From assembly GCA_020072965.1 (NCBI GenBank), contig JAIQFY010000005.1:248001-312000 (forward strand): 64,000 nucleotides of DNA, in the 5' to 3' direction. Of the stretch, positions 1 to 9,402 are shown one piece after another. The stretch's first letter is position 1. Each line of letters begins with the position of its first letter. Source of the stretch: Terriglobia bacterium (GTDB taxonomy: Bacteria; Acidobacteriota; Terriglobia; JAIQFV01). Under the pieces are notes generated by a model, which did no database searches, was not told the origin of the DNA, and saw only the letters and a program-made list of their open reading frames with translations. A program made the translations under genes and the position numbers.

Positions 1-522
1 TCAGGTGTCTATCTAATCCAAGGCCACGAAAGGCCGGTCATCCAATGGTATGTGAGCAAGTCGACTGTTCGGCTCGTGCTTAGCCTCCGAATACAGTTCA
101 AAGATCACACGGTAAGCCATTATAGCACATACCGCCGTCGGAGTTGTGGCATTCCCGCGATGAGTCCTTGCGATCAGCAACTCCGCATGGAGATGGGCGT
201 CAAGGGATGAATCCTGGTGCGACTGAGCTGAAGTTCAGGGATCAGGAATTCGGGGAGGAGAAAAGGAGGTCTGGATCAACACAGGAGATCTGACGGGTGG
301 GTCATGAAAGACTCCGGCCCACCCACAGGTCTGGATCGGCGGTTAATTCAAAATGATCAAAGTGCATGAAGCCTGCTCATTGAGCTACAGGCATTCACCT
401 CCACCCGGGTAGGAGCCTCCTCCGGGGACGAAGCTGAGATCTCTCCTGTGCCGCACTGCGCCCCCTTCGATTACTCATCCACGGAGGGAGGCGGGAATAC
501 CCTTGCCGTGACTCTTTTCAGA
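1..522. other. Left-edge region without a convincing gene
   Basis: No reading frame here resembles a protein. Two small structures are visible: an 11-base direct repeat AGGTCTGGATC at 267-277 and 327-337, and between its copies a 7-bp inverted repeat GGGTGGG (295-301) / CCCACCC (318-324) with no T-tract. The open frame that begins at 448 on the plus strand runs antisense through the next gene and looks like a shadow. Confidence 0.5.
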
Positions 523-1086
523 TTACGCTGCCTTGTTGATGTAGTCGAACGGATCAACGTGTTCCACGGGTTTCTTCACAGGCTTAAAGTGCAACACAAT
601 CCCAAACACGCAGGCAAGCGCAATCATCGTCAATGCCGATCCCCCCACCAAGTTCCGGAAACGCAACCACGCGAATTTGTCGAAATATGCGATCGGGAAG
701 ACGGGCTGGTCGGAATACTGAAAGGAGGTGATATCGGTCTTCTCGGGCACTGCAAAAACGAGAAGATTTTCAGTTGGAGTCGATTCATTCCAGATGGCGG
801 TTTGAAGCTTGTGGATACCGCCCTGCGTGTCGATCAGTTTCGCCGTATAGAAGTCAATCTCGCGTGGGGCCTTCGGCTTGCCCTCGAATCGCATGACCAC
901 AAGCTTGTTCTCAGGCTGGGTCAGCAGGTGCTCAGTGGTTGTCTGCAGATCGCTTAGCTTGTCCATGGCCATGAGGTGACCGTAAAGCACCAGCCCCGTG
1001 TAATTCGACTCGTAATAGGACAACACTTCCCACCCTGCGGCCAGCACCACCGCGAGGATGAGCGACAGCAGGAAAAGTTTTTTCAT
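523..1086 (-). CDS. Hypothetical membrane protein, 187 aa
   Basis: I do not recognise the family. The product starts with a hydrophobic segment preceded by lysines (MKKLFLLSLILAVV, residues 1-17), a signal anchor or signal peptide. A soluble stretch of about 130 residues follows, then a second hydrophobic segment near residues 150-172 and a short basic tail. This suggests a two-pass protein with most of its mass outside the cytoplasm. The ATG at 1086 is chosen over the longer frame (to 1212) because a GGAGG ribosome site lies 5 bases before it and because it puts the signal at the N-terminus. A sigma-70-like promoter lies upstream at 1328-1357. No neighbour suggests a role. Confidence 0.75.
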   Translation of the reverse strand: MKKLFLLSLILAVVLAAGWEVLSYYESNYTGLVLYGHLMAMDKLSDLQTTTEHLLTQPENKLVVMRFEGKPKAPREIDFYTAKLIDTQGGIHKLQTAIWNESTPTENLLVFAVPEKTDITSFQYSDQPVFPIAYFDKFAWLRFRNLVGGSALTMIALACVFGIVLHFKPVKKPVEHVDPFDYINKAA

Positions 1087-1327
1087 GGTGCCCTCCAGGA
1101 ATTCAGATGCTCCTTGAAATGCTTTCGCTACGATGGATGAATCCACTAAACGGCTCTTAAGGATCTTGGGCTCAAGGGAGACTGGAACACGAGGCGGCTC
1201 AACGAAAGTCAAAAAGGTGAGGGTTCAAAGGTGAGGTACTGTGTCGATTTATTTCTGTAAAGCCGCAAAAAGCCTCGCCCTCAGCCACGTTCCCCAAACC
1301 GGGAAACGCGGCCTCGGTTACGGGCTC

Positions 1328-1357
1328 ATTATAAACCACATCACGTCGCTTTAACAA
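1328..1357 (-). promoter_or_regulatory. Sigma-70-type promoter for the 523-1086 gene
   Basis: Read on the minus strand: -35 TTGTTA (1352-1357), an 18-base spacer and a perfect -10 TATAAT (1328-1333). It lies in the 514-bp gap 1087-1600, which otherwise shows nothing coding. The implied leader before the ATG at 1086 is about 235 bases. Confidence 0.6.
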
Positions 1358-1600
1358 AGGTTATTACAAAATTAAAACTCAACAACTGACGCAGCCCCAT
1401 CAGATCTGATCCGGGTGTCAGCGATAGGATCCACGGACTGCATTCACATCAAAAATCACCCGTTCTCCCCAGGAATACGGGTAGAGGAGGTATTCTTCAC
1501 GATGCACGGTGTCTGTACCCTCCGACAGGGGAAACCCTCTCACCGTCAGAATCCCCCACACCCGTCGGCCTCATTTCATGGACACGCCCGTCAAACCGGA

Positions 1601-3958
1601 TTAGCTGGTGATGTTGTCCAGGATCGACTTCAGGTGCCGCAGTCGGCGCTCGCGTTCACGGACAAAGCGTTCAATTCCGGTCAGCAGCCACTGCGGGGAC
1701 AAATGAGCCTCTTCCAGCACCTCGTCCAAAGTCCCGCCTGTCCGCCAGCGATTGTCCCAGTCGGAGCACATAGCATATTCACGCGCCACATCCGTCTTGA
1801 TCCAGTCGCTCATCAGCCTCAAAGCCCGGTTCGAGATAACCGTTGAATCAATCCAGTCGCCTTCTGAAAGGACTTCGCGTTGATAGGATAAATCCTGCAA
1901 CGCAAATAATTGAGGCGAGATGGCGACGACAATCTTGACATTCAGCTTTTGCTCATCAAGCATGGGGAGGAGCTTGATGATGTTGGCGGTGGTCGAGGTC
2001 CCCTGCACGATCAACGTACCCATCGGTTTAGTCCCGATGCGGTAGTCACGGATCACGTATGCCCCGCGAGCCGCTTCAAGGTGAGAGGGAAGGTCGAGGG
2101 CCTCCCGATCCGGGATTTCAATGGGAGGGCGCGTCAGGTGGAGCGCGATGATGGGGATATTGGTCTTCATCCATGCACCCAACACCGGTGCGACCTCGTT
2201 GTGTTCCCACGGGTGAGCATCGACGATGTGACCCTCGGGGAAGAGCTGTGTAATGCCCGGCTCAAAGATGCCGAAATGTGTTCGCGAGTCGTCGGCTGTT
2301 TCCGGGCCCGAGTGGCCGGCGACCCATATCACCTTGCCCATTTTCAGTTGGCCATCCTGTGCCATCTGGCTGAAGAGGCGCATCATGCCGTACTTGAGAT
2401 ATACAAATGAACCGTAAGTTGAGCAAGTGCCGAGAAAGCCATTAAATTCCTGGAAGGGATCATCGGCAAAATTAACACTTGCAGCCCCCACCATGATCCC
2501 GGAGTTGACGTTCTCCGTAATTTCCTGGGGCAGCAGGACCCCCTCGGGATTCTTGTCCCGAGAGTAACGCCCGTAGTTCTTCATCTCGCCAAAGTCCTTA
2601 GAGAAGCCGGCAATGTTGGTCGACTCGGCAAGGTCAGCGGAGCAGGCAAGGAACAGGGGGCGATCATATTTTTGCCGGCAATAGGAGTTGATCCACGACC
2701 CCCACTTGGCAAATCCCGCTCGATTCGCCTCCTTCGCCCCGCCCTTTGCAAACAGTTCCTCAGGATAATTCTTGATATCGGTGAGAACCGGGTCCTGTAG
2801 TGGATTCTTCCGGCCGGCGAGGCGGAAACTCGGAATAGTCTCAGGGACACTCTCACCCAACTCCAGGAGCCGGTCCGCCAGGTAATTGACCAGAGATTCG
2901 TCGTTCCGGATCACGTCGGCAATAATCTTCAAATTGCTCTTGAATTGCTGGCGCATCTGGGCAGGATCCTTGGGCGCGGGCTGGCCGAACCCTTCAAACC
3001 TGACGTTGTACTTGTTCTGAAATTCCTTCTTAGTCTCCCAGAAAGTCTCTGAGTTCAAGGGATGCGGCGTGCCATGCGATTTGTTGTCATACATCAGATA
3101 TCCGCGCCCCTTGCGGGTCTTCATCCAAATCGCGGTGGGGACTCTCTGGGGGTTGTCTCCCTGGGCTTCAAGGATTGCTTCCGTGAGCAGATTCCAGTCC
3201 GAGCCATCCTCTGCACCGAACGTGCGCCATCCATACGAATTGAACCACGTTTCCGGAGTGCCATAGACAACCGAACTGATGGGCTGCTCGTCAATTCCAT
3301 AATCGTTCCAGTCAATTAGAAAATAGAGGTTGTCGAGCCCCAGGCCCCAGGCGGAATTTTTGGACTCATGCGACGCCCCCGGCGTCAAGCCCCCTTCTCC
3401 CTCAAAGAGCACCACTTTGACGCCTTCGGCGCCGGCGCGTTTCAAGGCGAAGGCCTCTCCCACGCTAGCCGTCATGCCATGGCCGGAGGGGCCGGTGTTG
3501 AACTTGAGGAAGAGCGTTTTCCCTTCCATTTCAGCGTGCCCGGACAAACCTTTGTTCCTGCGAAATCCCAGCAGGTCTTCCCAGGTGAGTTGAAACTTCT
3601 CCGGGTGGGGAACCAGGAAATCCGGATTTTGCGTGCGCTCATACTTGGCGCGGAGCGCCTCATTCAGAACGGTGAGCGTGCAATAGACGAGCGGCACGGT
3701 GTGGCCGCCGCTGAGGATGAATCGGTCACCGAATTTTTTTTCGGGATGACGAATGTCCCATCGCATGAAGCCACTCAGCAGGGTAGTGACCATGGCATGG
3801 ACTTTGGACCGGGAACCCCCGGGATGACCACTTTGTCGGTAGTTGATGATAAGGTCAAGATAGTTATCAATGCAGTCTTTCGTTTTTTCCCAGTAAGGAA
3901 AGTCCTTGGAAAGTTCCTTCAACCGGCTGGGTGATTGTTCGACAGTCAACATTGGCAT
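1601..3958 (-). CDS. Transketolase-like thiamine-diphosphate enzyme, 785 aa
   Basis: This is a thiamine-diphosphate (TPP) enzyme of the transketolase superfamily, expected to move two-carbon ketol units or act on a related 2-oxo substrate in the cytoplasm. The N-terminal TPP domain has HPGG near residue 45, SGHGMTASVGEA near 156, a GEGG element near 186 and DWNDYGID near 219. A pyrimidine-binding domain with a THFGIFEPG region follows, then a C-terminal transketolase domain from about residue 640. At 785 residues it is longer than a classical transketolase (about 660). It lacks the HEGGELGYS signature expected of phosphoketolase, so I reject that call despite the similar length. The ATG at 3958 has AGGAG 7 bases upstream; the extra upstream codons look non-coding. 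True substrate is unknown. Confidence 0.8.
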   Translation of the reverse strand: MPMLTVEQSPSRLKELSKDFPYWEKTKDCIDNYLDLIINYRQSGHPGGSRSKVHAMVTTLLSGFMRWDIRHPEKKFGDRFILSGGHTVPLVYCTLTVLNEALRAKYERTQNPDFLVPHPEKFQLTWEDLLGFRRNKGLSGHAEMEGKTLFLKFNTGPSGHGMTASVGEAFALKRAGAEGVKVVLFEGEGGLTPGASHESKNSAWGLGLDNLYFLIDWNDYGIDEQPISSVVYGTPETWFNSYGWRTFGAEDGSDWNLLTEAILEAQGDNPQRVPTAIWMKTRKGRGYLMYDNKSHGTPHPLNSETFWETKKEFQNKYNVRFEGFGQPAPKDPAQMRQQFKSNLKIIADVIRNDESLVNYLADRLLELGESVPETIPSFRLAGRKNPLQDPVLTDIKNYPEELFAKGGAKEANRAGFAKWGSWINSYCRQKYDRPLFLACSADLAESTNIAGFSKDFGEMKNYGRYSRDKNPEGVLLPQEITENVNSGIMVGAASVNFADDPFQEFNGFLGTCSTYGSFVYLKYGMMRLFSQMAQDGQLKMGKVIWVAGHSGPETADDSRTHFGIFEPGITQLFPEGHIVDAHPWEHNEVAPVLGAWMKTNIPIIALHLTRPPIEIPDREALDLPSHLEAARGAYVIRDYRIGTKPMGTLIVQGTSTTANIIKLLPMLDEQKLNVKIVVAISPQLFALQDLSYQREVLSEGDWIDSTVISNRALRLMSDWIKTDVAREYAMCSDWDNRWRTGGTLDEVLEEAHLSPQWLLTGIERFVRERERRLRHLKSILDNITS

Positions 3959-4129
3959 AAAGCGCTCCTGTGTGCGTAGTCTTCCTCCTGATTGGGAATC
4001 GAGGGGGGAGTGCGGGGAATTAATCCGCAAAAGTAATTTTGCGAAAGGAAAAGAAGAGAAATAGCAGGCCCGGGTCTTCTGGCGATCACAGCGCACCCCA
4101 ATGTGTCGGGGTGTATCCGGTTCTCCTGG

Positions 4130-5302
4130 CTACACCAGGACCTTCTTGGTCACAAACTGTTCGACTCGATCCATCGCCTTCTTCAAATTCTCAAGCGAGT
4201 TGGCATAGGAAAAGCGAACGTAGCCCTCGCCAAATGCTCCGAACGAAGTTCCCGCCAGGCAGGCCACGAAGGCTTCATTCAGCAATCTCTCTTCAAATTC
4301 CTTGGAAGTCATTCCGGTCTTCTTGATATTCGGGAAGACATAGAACGCCCCCTTCGGCATTCGGCAGCTGAGTCCTTCGATTTCGTTCAGTCGCTTGACG
4401 ATGAACTCACGCCGGCGGCGAAACTCCGCGACCATCGCCTCTGAGCCCGACTGGTCCCCTCGGAGCGCTTCCACCGCGGCGATCTGGCTGAAGGAAGCGG
4501 TGCAGGACGTGGAGTTGGTTTGCAACTTCGCAATTTGAGTCGCGAGGTCGGCGCGCATGACTCCGTATCCCAGCCTCCATCCGGTCATGGCATAAGTTTT
4601 TGAGAAGCCATCCAGGATGATCGTCTTCTCCTGCATTCCCGGAAATTGAGTGATCGATTCGGCTTTCCCCTCAAATTGGATGCGGGAGTAAATCTCGTCG
4701 GAAAGAATCATCACATCGCGGTCACGGACGGCTTCCGCAATGGCTTTCAGATCTTCCCGGGGGAGCACGCCCCCCGTAGGATTCTGCGGGGAGTTGAGGA
4801 TGATCAACTTGGTCCGATCGTTGATCTTTGAAATCAACTCGGTCACGTCGAACGCGAAATCACGTTCCTCACGCAACGCGATGGGGACGGCCTTTCCGCC
4901 GATGAAATTAATCATCGATTCGTAGATCGGAAAACCGGGATTGGGATAAATCACTTCATCCCCCTCGTCGACCAGCGCGAGAATGGGGAAGAAGATGATC
5001 GGTTTGCCACCGGGCACAACAACCACGTTGCTCGCATCGACCTTCAGGTTGCGTGTCTTCGAAATGTACTCGGCGATCGCTTCGCGCAGCAGAGGCTGGC
5101 CCGCCGCCGGGCCGTAGTGAGTCCACTTGTTCTGGAGAGCTTGAATTGCGGCATCCGTGATATTGGCCGGTGTATCAAAGTCCGGTTCACCAATTTCCAG
5201 ATGGACCACATCATGGCCCTTGGCTTCCAAGCCCTTGGCTCGGACCAATACCTCAAAGGCTGTTTCGGTTCCCAGGCGGGACATTCTTTTTGCAAGTTTC
5301 AT
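4130..5302 (-). CDS. PLP-dependent class I aminotransferase (aspartate aminotransferase type)
   Basis: Fold-type I aminotransferase, 390 aa, close to the usual length for the aspartate aminotransferase I-gamma group. The PLP-binding lysine is K235 in SKTYAMTGWRLGYG, which is the family's Schiff-base site. The substrate-binding arginine is expected in the C-terminal VRFSYANSLENL segment. Other family landmarks are LEIGEPDFDTP near residue 40 and NSPQNPTGG near 165. It probably exchanges amino groups between aspartate or another amino acid and 2-oxoglutarate. The start ATG has GAGGAT about 11 bases upstream. In the leader a TATAAT-like -10 is seen at 5349-5354 but no good -35. Exact amino-acid specificity cannot be read from the sequence. 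Confidence 0.9.
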   Translation of the reverse strand: MKLAKRMSRLGTETAFEVLVRAKGLEAKGHDVVHLEIGEPDFDTPANITDAAIQALQNKWTHYGPAAGQPLLREAIAEYISKTRNLKVDASNVVVVPGGKPIIFFPILALVDEGDEVIYPNPGFPIYESMINFIGGKAVPIALREERDFAFDVTELISKINDRTKLIILNSPQNPTGGVLPREDLKAIAEAVRDRDVMILSDEIYSRIQFEGKAESITQFPGMQEKTIILDGFSKTYAMTGWRLGYGVMRADLATQIAKLQTNSTSCTASFSQIAAVEALRGDQSGSEAMVAEFRRRREFIVKRLNEIEGLSCRMPKGAFYVFPNIKKTGMTSKEFEERLLNEAFVACLAGTSFGAFGEGYVRFSYANSLENLKKAMDRVEQFVTKKVLV

Positions 5303-5627
5303 GGCGGAAGATCCTCATTGAGAATTAAAGGAAAGATTTTGTCGAATGATTATATTACGCAGGCGGTTCTCCCCTGTTAAAGGATGGAATTCGCAGCAAA
5401 AAAAGCACCCTTAATAGGCCGGAAATCACCGCTATTGCAGGTAAGACTTGGAGAGACAAACTTCAAGTCCCAACCACCCATAGGATATCATTATTTCCCC
5501 AGTTATTTCAATCGGAAGCACGACGGGAGGCGATAAAAACTGCTGAAACCTAACGTTCAGGAGAGGATCGTCGATCTCCTCTTATTTTGGAGTCGCTTGG
5601 GCGGTTGGCATCGGCCGATAAAAGGCG
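5303..5627. other. Intergenic stretch with a possible -10 element
   Basis: No gene is seen in these 325 bases. On the minus strand a perfect TATAAT occurs at 5349-5354, about 47 bases before the aminotransferase ATG, but no convincing -35 hexamer is placed 16-18 bases upstream of it. Confidence 0.4.
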
Positions 5628-6485
5628 CTACCAGGTGACCTCGACTTCCGCCCCTCGCGAGATTTTCAGATTGTCGGCCGCTGACCCGCGATTCAAAGAG
5701 ATCTCCAGGAAGTCGGAACTTCCCAGGATGACAAACGGGATATTCGTTTCGCCGGCACCGTAGGCGGTGCAAATCTGCTGGATGGAGGTTGTTCCAACGC
5801 GAAATTTGAATGAGGGTCGCGGTGTTGAAAAGAAATCAGGAAGGAGCTGCGGGGGGATGTTCGTGATGCAATTCCCGAAATGGTCGATCTGGATGATGGC
5901 TCCCCGCACCAGGTTCGATCCTTCGAGTCGGGCCTTCGGCATTTTGAAGCGAACATAATCCGTCACGGGGTCGCCGAAGTGGTCAACCTGGGTCCCCCGG
6001 CTCAGCCACGCGGTGACGGGCGCAAAAATGTCCCGTCCATGAAAGGTCTGGCTGACCTCACTCAGAAAATAGTGTGCGGCGGTGGCCTGTACCACGCGCA
6101 CGCCCTCGGTGCGGTCACAGATTAGTGAGAGCACCCCATTATCCGGAGCGACGAAATAGTGGCCGTCCGCGGAAGCCACAAGCGGCCGGCGCGCGGTTCC
6201 CACCCCGGGATCAACAACAATACAGTGCACGGTCAGCGCCGGAAAATAACGGTAAGCCCTGCTGATGAGAAAGGCCGCATCGAGAATGTCATGGGGCCGT
6301 ATCTCGTGGCTTAAGTCGACTATCAGGGCATCCGGATTGATGGAGAGAATGACTCCCTTCATGGCCCCGACGTAATAGTCCGATTCACCGAAATCAGTCG
6401 TCAGAGTGACGATGGATGTGGCAGGCATCTCTTCCTTTGCAAAAGCGGGATCGAGTGTCATCCATAGGGAGCGATCAATTCCCAT
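5628..6485 (-). CDS. S-adenosylmethionine hydroxide adenosyltransferase (DUF62 family)
   Basis: Member of the SAM-dependent chlorinase/fluorinase/hydroxide adenosyltransferase family (DUF62). Ordinary bacterial members cleave SAM to adenosine and methionine using hydroxide and do not halogenate. The N-terminal LTTDFGESDYYVGAMKG signature carries the conserved Asp that contacts the ribose of SAM. HCIVVDPGVGT and FVAPDNGVL are further family blocks. A C-terminal beta domain with IDHFGNCITNI completes the usual two-domain layout at normal length. The start is uncertain. The ATG at 6485 has GGAG 7 bases upstream and is preferred. An ATG at 6491 is too close to that site, and one at 6428 begins right before the conserved domain. 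It is divergent from the cysteine desulfurase gene. Confidence 0.87.
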   Translation of the reverse strand: MGIDRSLWMTLDPAFAKEEMPATSIVTLTTDFGESDYYVGAMKGVILSINPDALIVDLSHEIRPHDILDAAFLISRAYRYFPALTVHCIVVDPGVGTARRPLVASADGHYFVAPDNGVLSLICDRTEGVRVVQATAAHYFLSEVSQTFHGRDIFAPVTAWLSRGTQVDHFGDPVTDYVRFKMPKARLEGSNLVRGAIIQIDHFGNCITNIPPQLLPDFFSTPRPSFKFRVGTTSIQQICTAYGAGETNIPFVILGSSDFLEISLNRGSAADNLKISRGAEVEVTW

Positions 6486-6566
6486 TTGCATCGCTCCGTG
6501 ATGAGTACCCCCGCTGTAGTTTATCTCAAATTTCAGATAGAATGAGAAGTGCTTTGTGGATTCTAA

Positions 6567-7754
6567 ATGACAAGAATTTACCTGGATAACAACGCCTCGA
6601 CGCCCATGGCGCCGGAGGTCTTTGAGGCCATGCTGCCGTGGCTACACGAAAACTATGGCAACGCATCCTCCGTGCACTGGTTTGGGCAGCGCGCCACAGC
6701 CGCTGTGGAAGGGGCGCGGCGACGCGTGGCCTCGTTGATCGGCGCGACTCCGCACGAGATCATTTTCACTTCCGGAGGCACAGAGGCCGACAACCTGGCG
6801 ATCCTGGGGATGAGCGAGGCTCGGAAGGCTATTGGACGGCATCTTATAGTCTCCTCGATTGAACATCCGGCCGTCTTGTCCGCCTGCCGGGCCCTGGAAA
6901 GCCGGGGCTTTGATATCACCTACCTCGGTGTTGACCGCGAAGGGTTGATTCATCCGGATGAGCTCCGCGCAGCAATTCGCCCGGATACAATTCTGATCTC
7001 GGTGATGCTGGCGAACAATGAGACCGGGGTCATTCAACCCGTCGAGGAAATCGTCGAGGTGGCGCGGGCCTTGCAAGTCCCGGTTCACACCGACGCGGTG
7101 CAAGCGGTGGGGAAGATCCCGGTGGATGTGAAGAGCCTGTCGGCGGACCTGCTTTCCCTGTCCGCACACAAGATACACGGTCCGCAGGGGATGGGGGCCC
7201 TCTATGTCCGCAAAGGGGTGGGCTTGACACCGCGAATGCTCGGCGGAAATCAGGAACGGAAGCGTCGGGCGGGGACCGAGAGTGTGGCGGCCGCGGTCGG
7301 GCTGGGCCGGGCTGCTGAACTCGCCCGGCAGGGTGTCCTCTCGGAGTCGCCGCACATCGCCTCTCTGCGCGACCGGTTCGAACATGAAATTCTTTCGCGA
7401 TGCCCCCGGTCCCGGGTCAACGGACATCGCCAACTCCGCGTCGGCAATACCACCAACCTCGGGTTCGAGGACGTGGATGGAGAGGCGTTGTTGCTGGCGT
7501 TGGATATGGAAGGGGTGGCAGCTTCCATGGGGGCGGCCTGTTCCTCGGGATCCCTGGAGCCATCCCACGTGCTCAAAGCGATGGGAGTGCGCAAGGAGAT
7601 CCTCCGGGGCAGCTTGCGCTTCAGTTTAAGCAAATTTAACACCGAAGAAGAGATTGATCGTGCGGCAGAGATCGTGTGTCGGACCGTTGAGCATATCCGG
7701 TCTGTCCCGGAGAAGGTTGCGAAGCAAGGGACGGCTCCTGCTGTGTTAGAATAG
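6567..7754 (+). CDS. Cysteine desulfurase (NifS/IscS family)
   Basis: PLP enzyme that removes sulfur from cysteine as a persulfide for Fe-S clusters and tRNA thiolation. It is 395 aa, normal length. Family residues are visible: H100 in SSIEHPAV, the PLP lysine K202 in SLSAHKIHGPQG and the catalytic cysteine C325 in MGAACSSGS. YLDNNASTP opens the protein. The short loop around C325 fits the group I (NifS/IscS-like) type. The tRNA 2-thiolase gene mnmA lies about 4 kb downstream; that enzyme needs such a sulfur donor, so a functional link is plausible but the genes are not in one operon. No iscU or iscA homologue is next to it, so its sulfur acceptor cannot be told from context. A strong terminator follows at 7858. 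Confidence 0.95.
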   Translation: MTRIYLDNNASTPMAPEVFEAMLPWLHENYGNASSVHWFGQRATAAVEGARRRVASLIGATPHEIIFTSGGTEADNLAILGMSEARKAIGRHLIVSSIEHPAVLSACRALESRGFDITYLGVDREGLIHPDELRAAIRPDTILISVMLANNETGVIQPVEEIVEVARALQVPVHTDAVQAVGKIPVDVKSLSADLLSLSAHKIHGPQGMGALYVRKGVGLTPRMLGGNQERKRRAGTESVAAAVGLGRAAELARQGVLSESPHIASLRDRFEHEILSRCPRSRVNGHRQLRVGNTTNLGFEDVDGEALLLALDMEGVAASMGAACSSGSLEPSHVLKAMGVRKEILRGSLRFSLSKFNTEEEIDRAAEIVCRTVEHIRSVPEKVAKQGTAPAVLE

Positions 7755-7857
7755 CACGGCGCGAAAGCCCTATTGCGTGCGCCATGGCAATTCGCTTGAT
7801 CGGACGATGAGAAAACTCTGTAATCGGGGAGAGTTTAGCGGCTCTGAAGTTTTGGTA

Positions 7858-7892
7858 GCCCCGGCGAGCGTTTTTCTCGCCGGGGGCTTTTG
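7858..7892 (+). terminator. Rho-independent terminator after the cysteine desulfurase gene
   Basis: An 11-bp G+C-rich stem GCCCCGGCGAG (7858-7868) pairs with CTCGCCGGGG-GC (7876-7887, one bulged G) around a T-rich loop, followed by TTTTGT. It sits about 100 bases beyond the stop codon. The rest of the 322-base gap (7755-8076) holds no gene, only a second G+C-rich palindrome at 7917-7935 without a T-tract. Confidence 0.85.
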
Positions 7893-8076
7893 TCAGCATT
7901 TTTGCATAACCCTGCGGCCCGCCGCCGCGGCGGGCTCGCCGGTGATATCCCAGCAAGCTTGCAAGGAAAGGAGATCCACTCAACCCCCTGTTCGAACCCA
8001 AGGCAGATCGTGAATTTTTCATCTTTATTCCAGGCCTTCATTCCAAACTGTACTGCACTCATCTAATGGTGTCCTC

Positions 8077-9327
8077 ATGAAAATATTCATACTGAATTCC
8101 GGAAGTTCTTCGGTTAAGTTCCAGCTGATTGAAACGGACCAGCACATGATCGAAACCGCCAGCGACCGGCGGCTCGCCAGCGGTCAGGTGGAGAAGATCG
8201 GCGCCGATGATGCCATCATCACCTTCGAGTCGGTGACCACGCGCGATTTTGAACGGCACGTGCAGGCGATCTACGATCACAAGACTGCGATCGCGAAGAT
8301 CATTTCCCTTTTGACCGACCACGGACTGGTGGGGGCGGAATCTCCGATCGAGGCGATTGGTCACCGCGTCGTGCATGGTGGGGAGCGATTCTCGTCGTCG
8401 ACCTTGATGACTGAAGAGGCCGTGAGAGCGATTGAGGATTGTGTCGTCCTGGCTCCCTTGCACAATCCCCACAACCTGAAGGGATATTACGTTTGCCGCG
8501 AACTCTTTCCGAACCTGCCCCAAGTAGGGGTCTTTGACACCGCTTTCCACCAGACCATGCCGCCCGAGGCGTTTCTTTACGCCCTGCCTTACAGCCAGTA
8601 CAAGCAGCATCAAATCCGCCGATACGGTTTTCACGGCGTCTCTCACCGCTATGTCGCTTATCGCTATCGACAGATCACCCGGGCGCCAAAGGACACTTGT
8701 AATCTGATCACGTGCCATCTTGGAAATGGTTGCTCCATTACCGCCATCGAAAACGGGAATTCAGTGGACACCTCGATGGGCATGACGCCACTGGAAGGTC
8801 TGGTCATGGGGACCCGCACGGGCGACCTGGATGCGGCGGTCGTGGTGTACATGATGCTTCAGGAGGAACTGACCGCCAGCGACGTGACCAACCTGCTCAT
8901 GAAACAGAGCGGGCTGTATGGAATTTCCGGGGAATCGAACGATATGCGCCAGCTCATGATCAGCATGGTGGAAGGGCACGCCCGGGCCAAGCTGGCGATC
9001 GACATGTTCTGCTATCGGCTCCGCAAGTATATCGGGGCCTATACCGCGATTCTGGGTCGCGTGGACGCGTTGATTTTTACGGGAGGAATCGGCGAAAACG
9101 CTTCTCTGGTCCGCGAGAAATCGTGTGACCGGCTGCAGTCGATCGGCTATGAAATCGATCGCGAGAAGAACCAGGCTGTCAAGGAGGGCGACATCGCCAC
9201 GAAGAAGAGCCGCTCCCGCATCTTCGTGATCCCCACCAACGAGGAGGTTCTGATCGCCCGCGACACCTACCGGACGATTCTCAAGATTCCTCAGCCGCAG
9301 GTGGTTGCCGGAGAGGTCTCCGCTTGA
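8077..9327 (+). CDS. ackA: Acetate kinase
   Basis: Converts acetyl phosphate and ADP to acetate and ATP, or the reverse, in the cytoplasm. It is 416 aa and carries the full set of family landmarks: the N-terminal phosphate-binding block LNSGSSSVKFQL, the VHGGERF motif near residue 107, GFDT-type VFDTAFHQTMP, catalytic-site histidine H186 in GFHGVSHRYV, GNGCSITAIENG, DTSMGMTPLEGL and TGGIGENA near the C-terminus. No free-standing phosphotransacetylase gene is next to it. The only Pta-like domain in the window is the C-terminal half of MaeB at 23048, which in characterised MaeB proteins is regulatory. The ribosome site before the ATG is weak (TGGTG). Confidence 0.96.
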   Translation: MKIFILNSGSSSVKFQLIETDQHMIETASDRRLASGQVEKIGADDAIITFESVTTRDFERHVQAIYDHKTAIAKIISLLTDHGLVGAESPIEAIGHRVVHGGERFSSSTLMTEEAVRAIEDCVVLAPLHNPHNLKGYYVCRELFPNLPQVGVFDTAFHQTMPPEAFLYALPYSQYKQHQIRRYGFHGVSHRYVAYRYRQITRAPKDTCNLITCHLGNGCSITAIENGNSVDTSMGMTPLEGLVMGTRTGDLDAAVVVYMMLQEELTASDVTNLLMKQSGLYGISGESNDMRQLMISMVEGHARAKLAIDMFCYRLRKYIGAYTAILGRVDALIFTGGIGENASLVREKSCDRLQSIGYEIDREKNQAVKEGDIATKKSRSRIFVIPTNEEVLIARDTYRTILKIPQPQVVAGEVSA

Positions 9328-9342
9328 GGAAGAAATGAGACG

Positions 9343-9366
9343 CCGCGGCGGGGACAACCGCCGCGG
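9343..9366. repeat. Perfect 9-bp inverted repeat between convergent genes
   Basis: CCGCGGCGG (9343-9351) and CCGCCGCGG (9358-9366) form a perfect stem with a 6-base loop, just after the ackA stop and before the convergent DUF2911 gene. There is no T-tract, so it is a weak or factor-dependent terminator candidate. Confidence 0.5.
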
Positions 9367-9402
9367 GCCCCGGATCAAGAGTAAGACGCCGCCGTTCAGT
9401 AA

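Noticed and set aside
448-957. Plus-strand 169-aa frame
   Set aside because: Lies antisense to the 523-1086 gene, with no signal, ribosome site or family resemblance; a codon-bias shadow.
1601-3958. Phosphoketolase call suggested by length and nearby acetate kinase
   Set aside because: The HEGGELGYS-type signature of phosphoketolase is missing; the active-site blocks are transketolase-like.
7985-8010. GTTCGAACC, like a tRNA T-loop
   Set aside because: No matching acceptor, D or anticodon arms could be folded around it.
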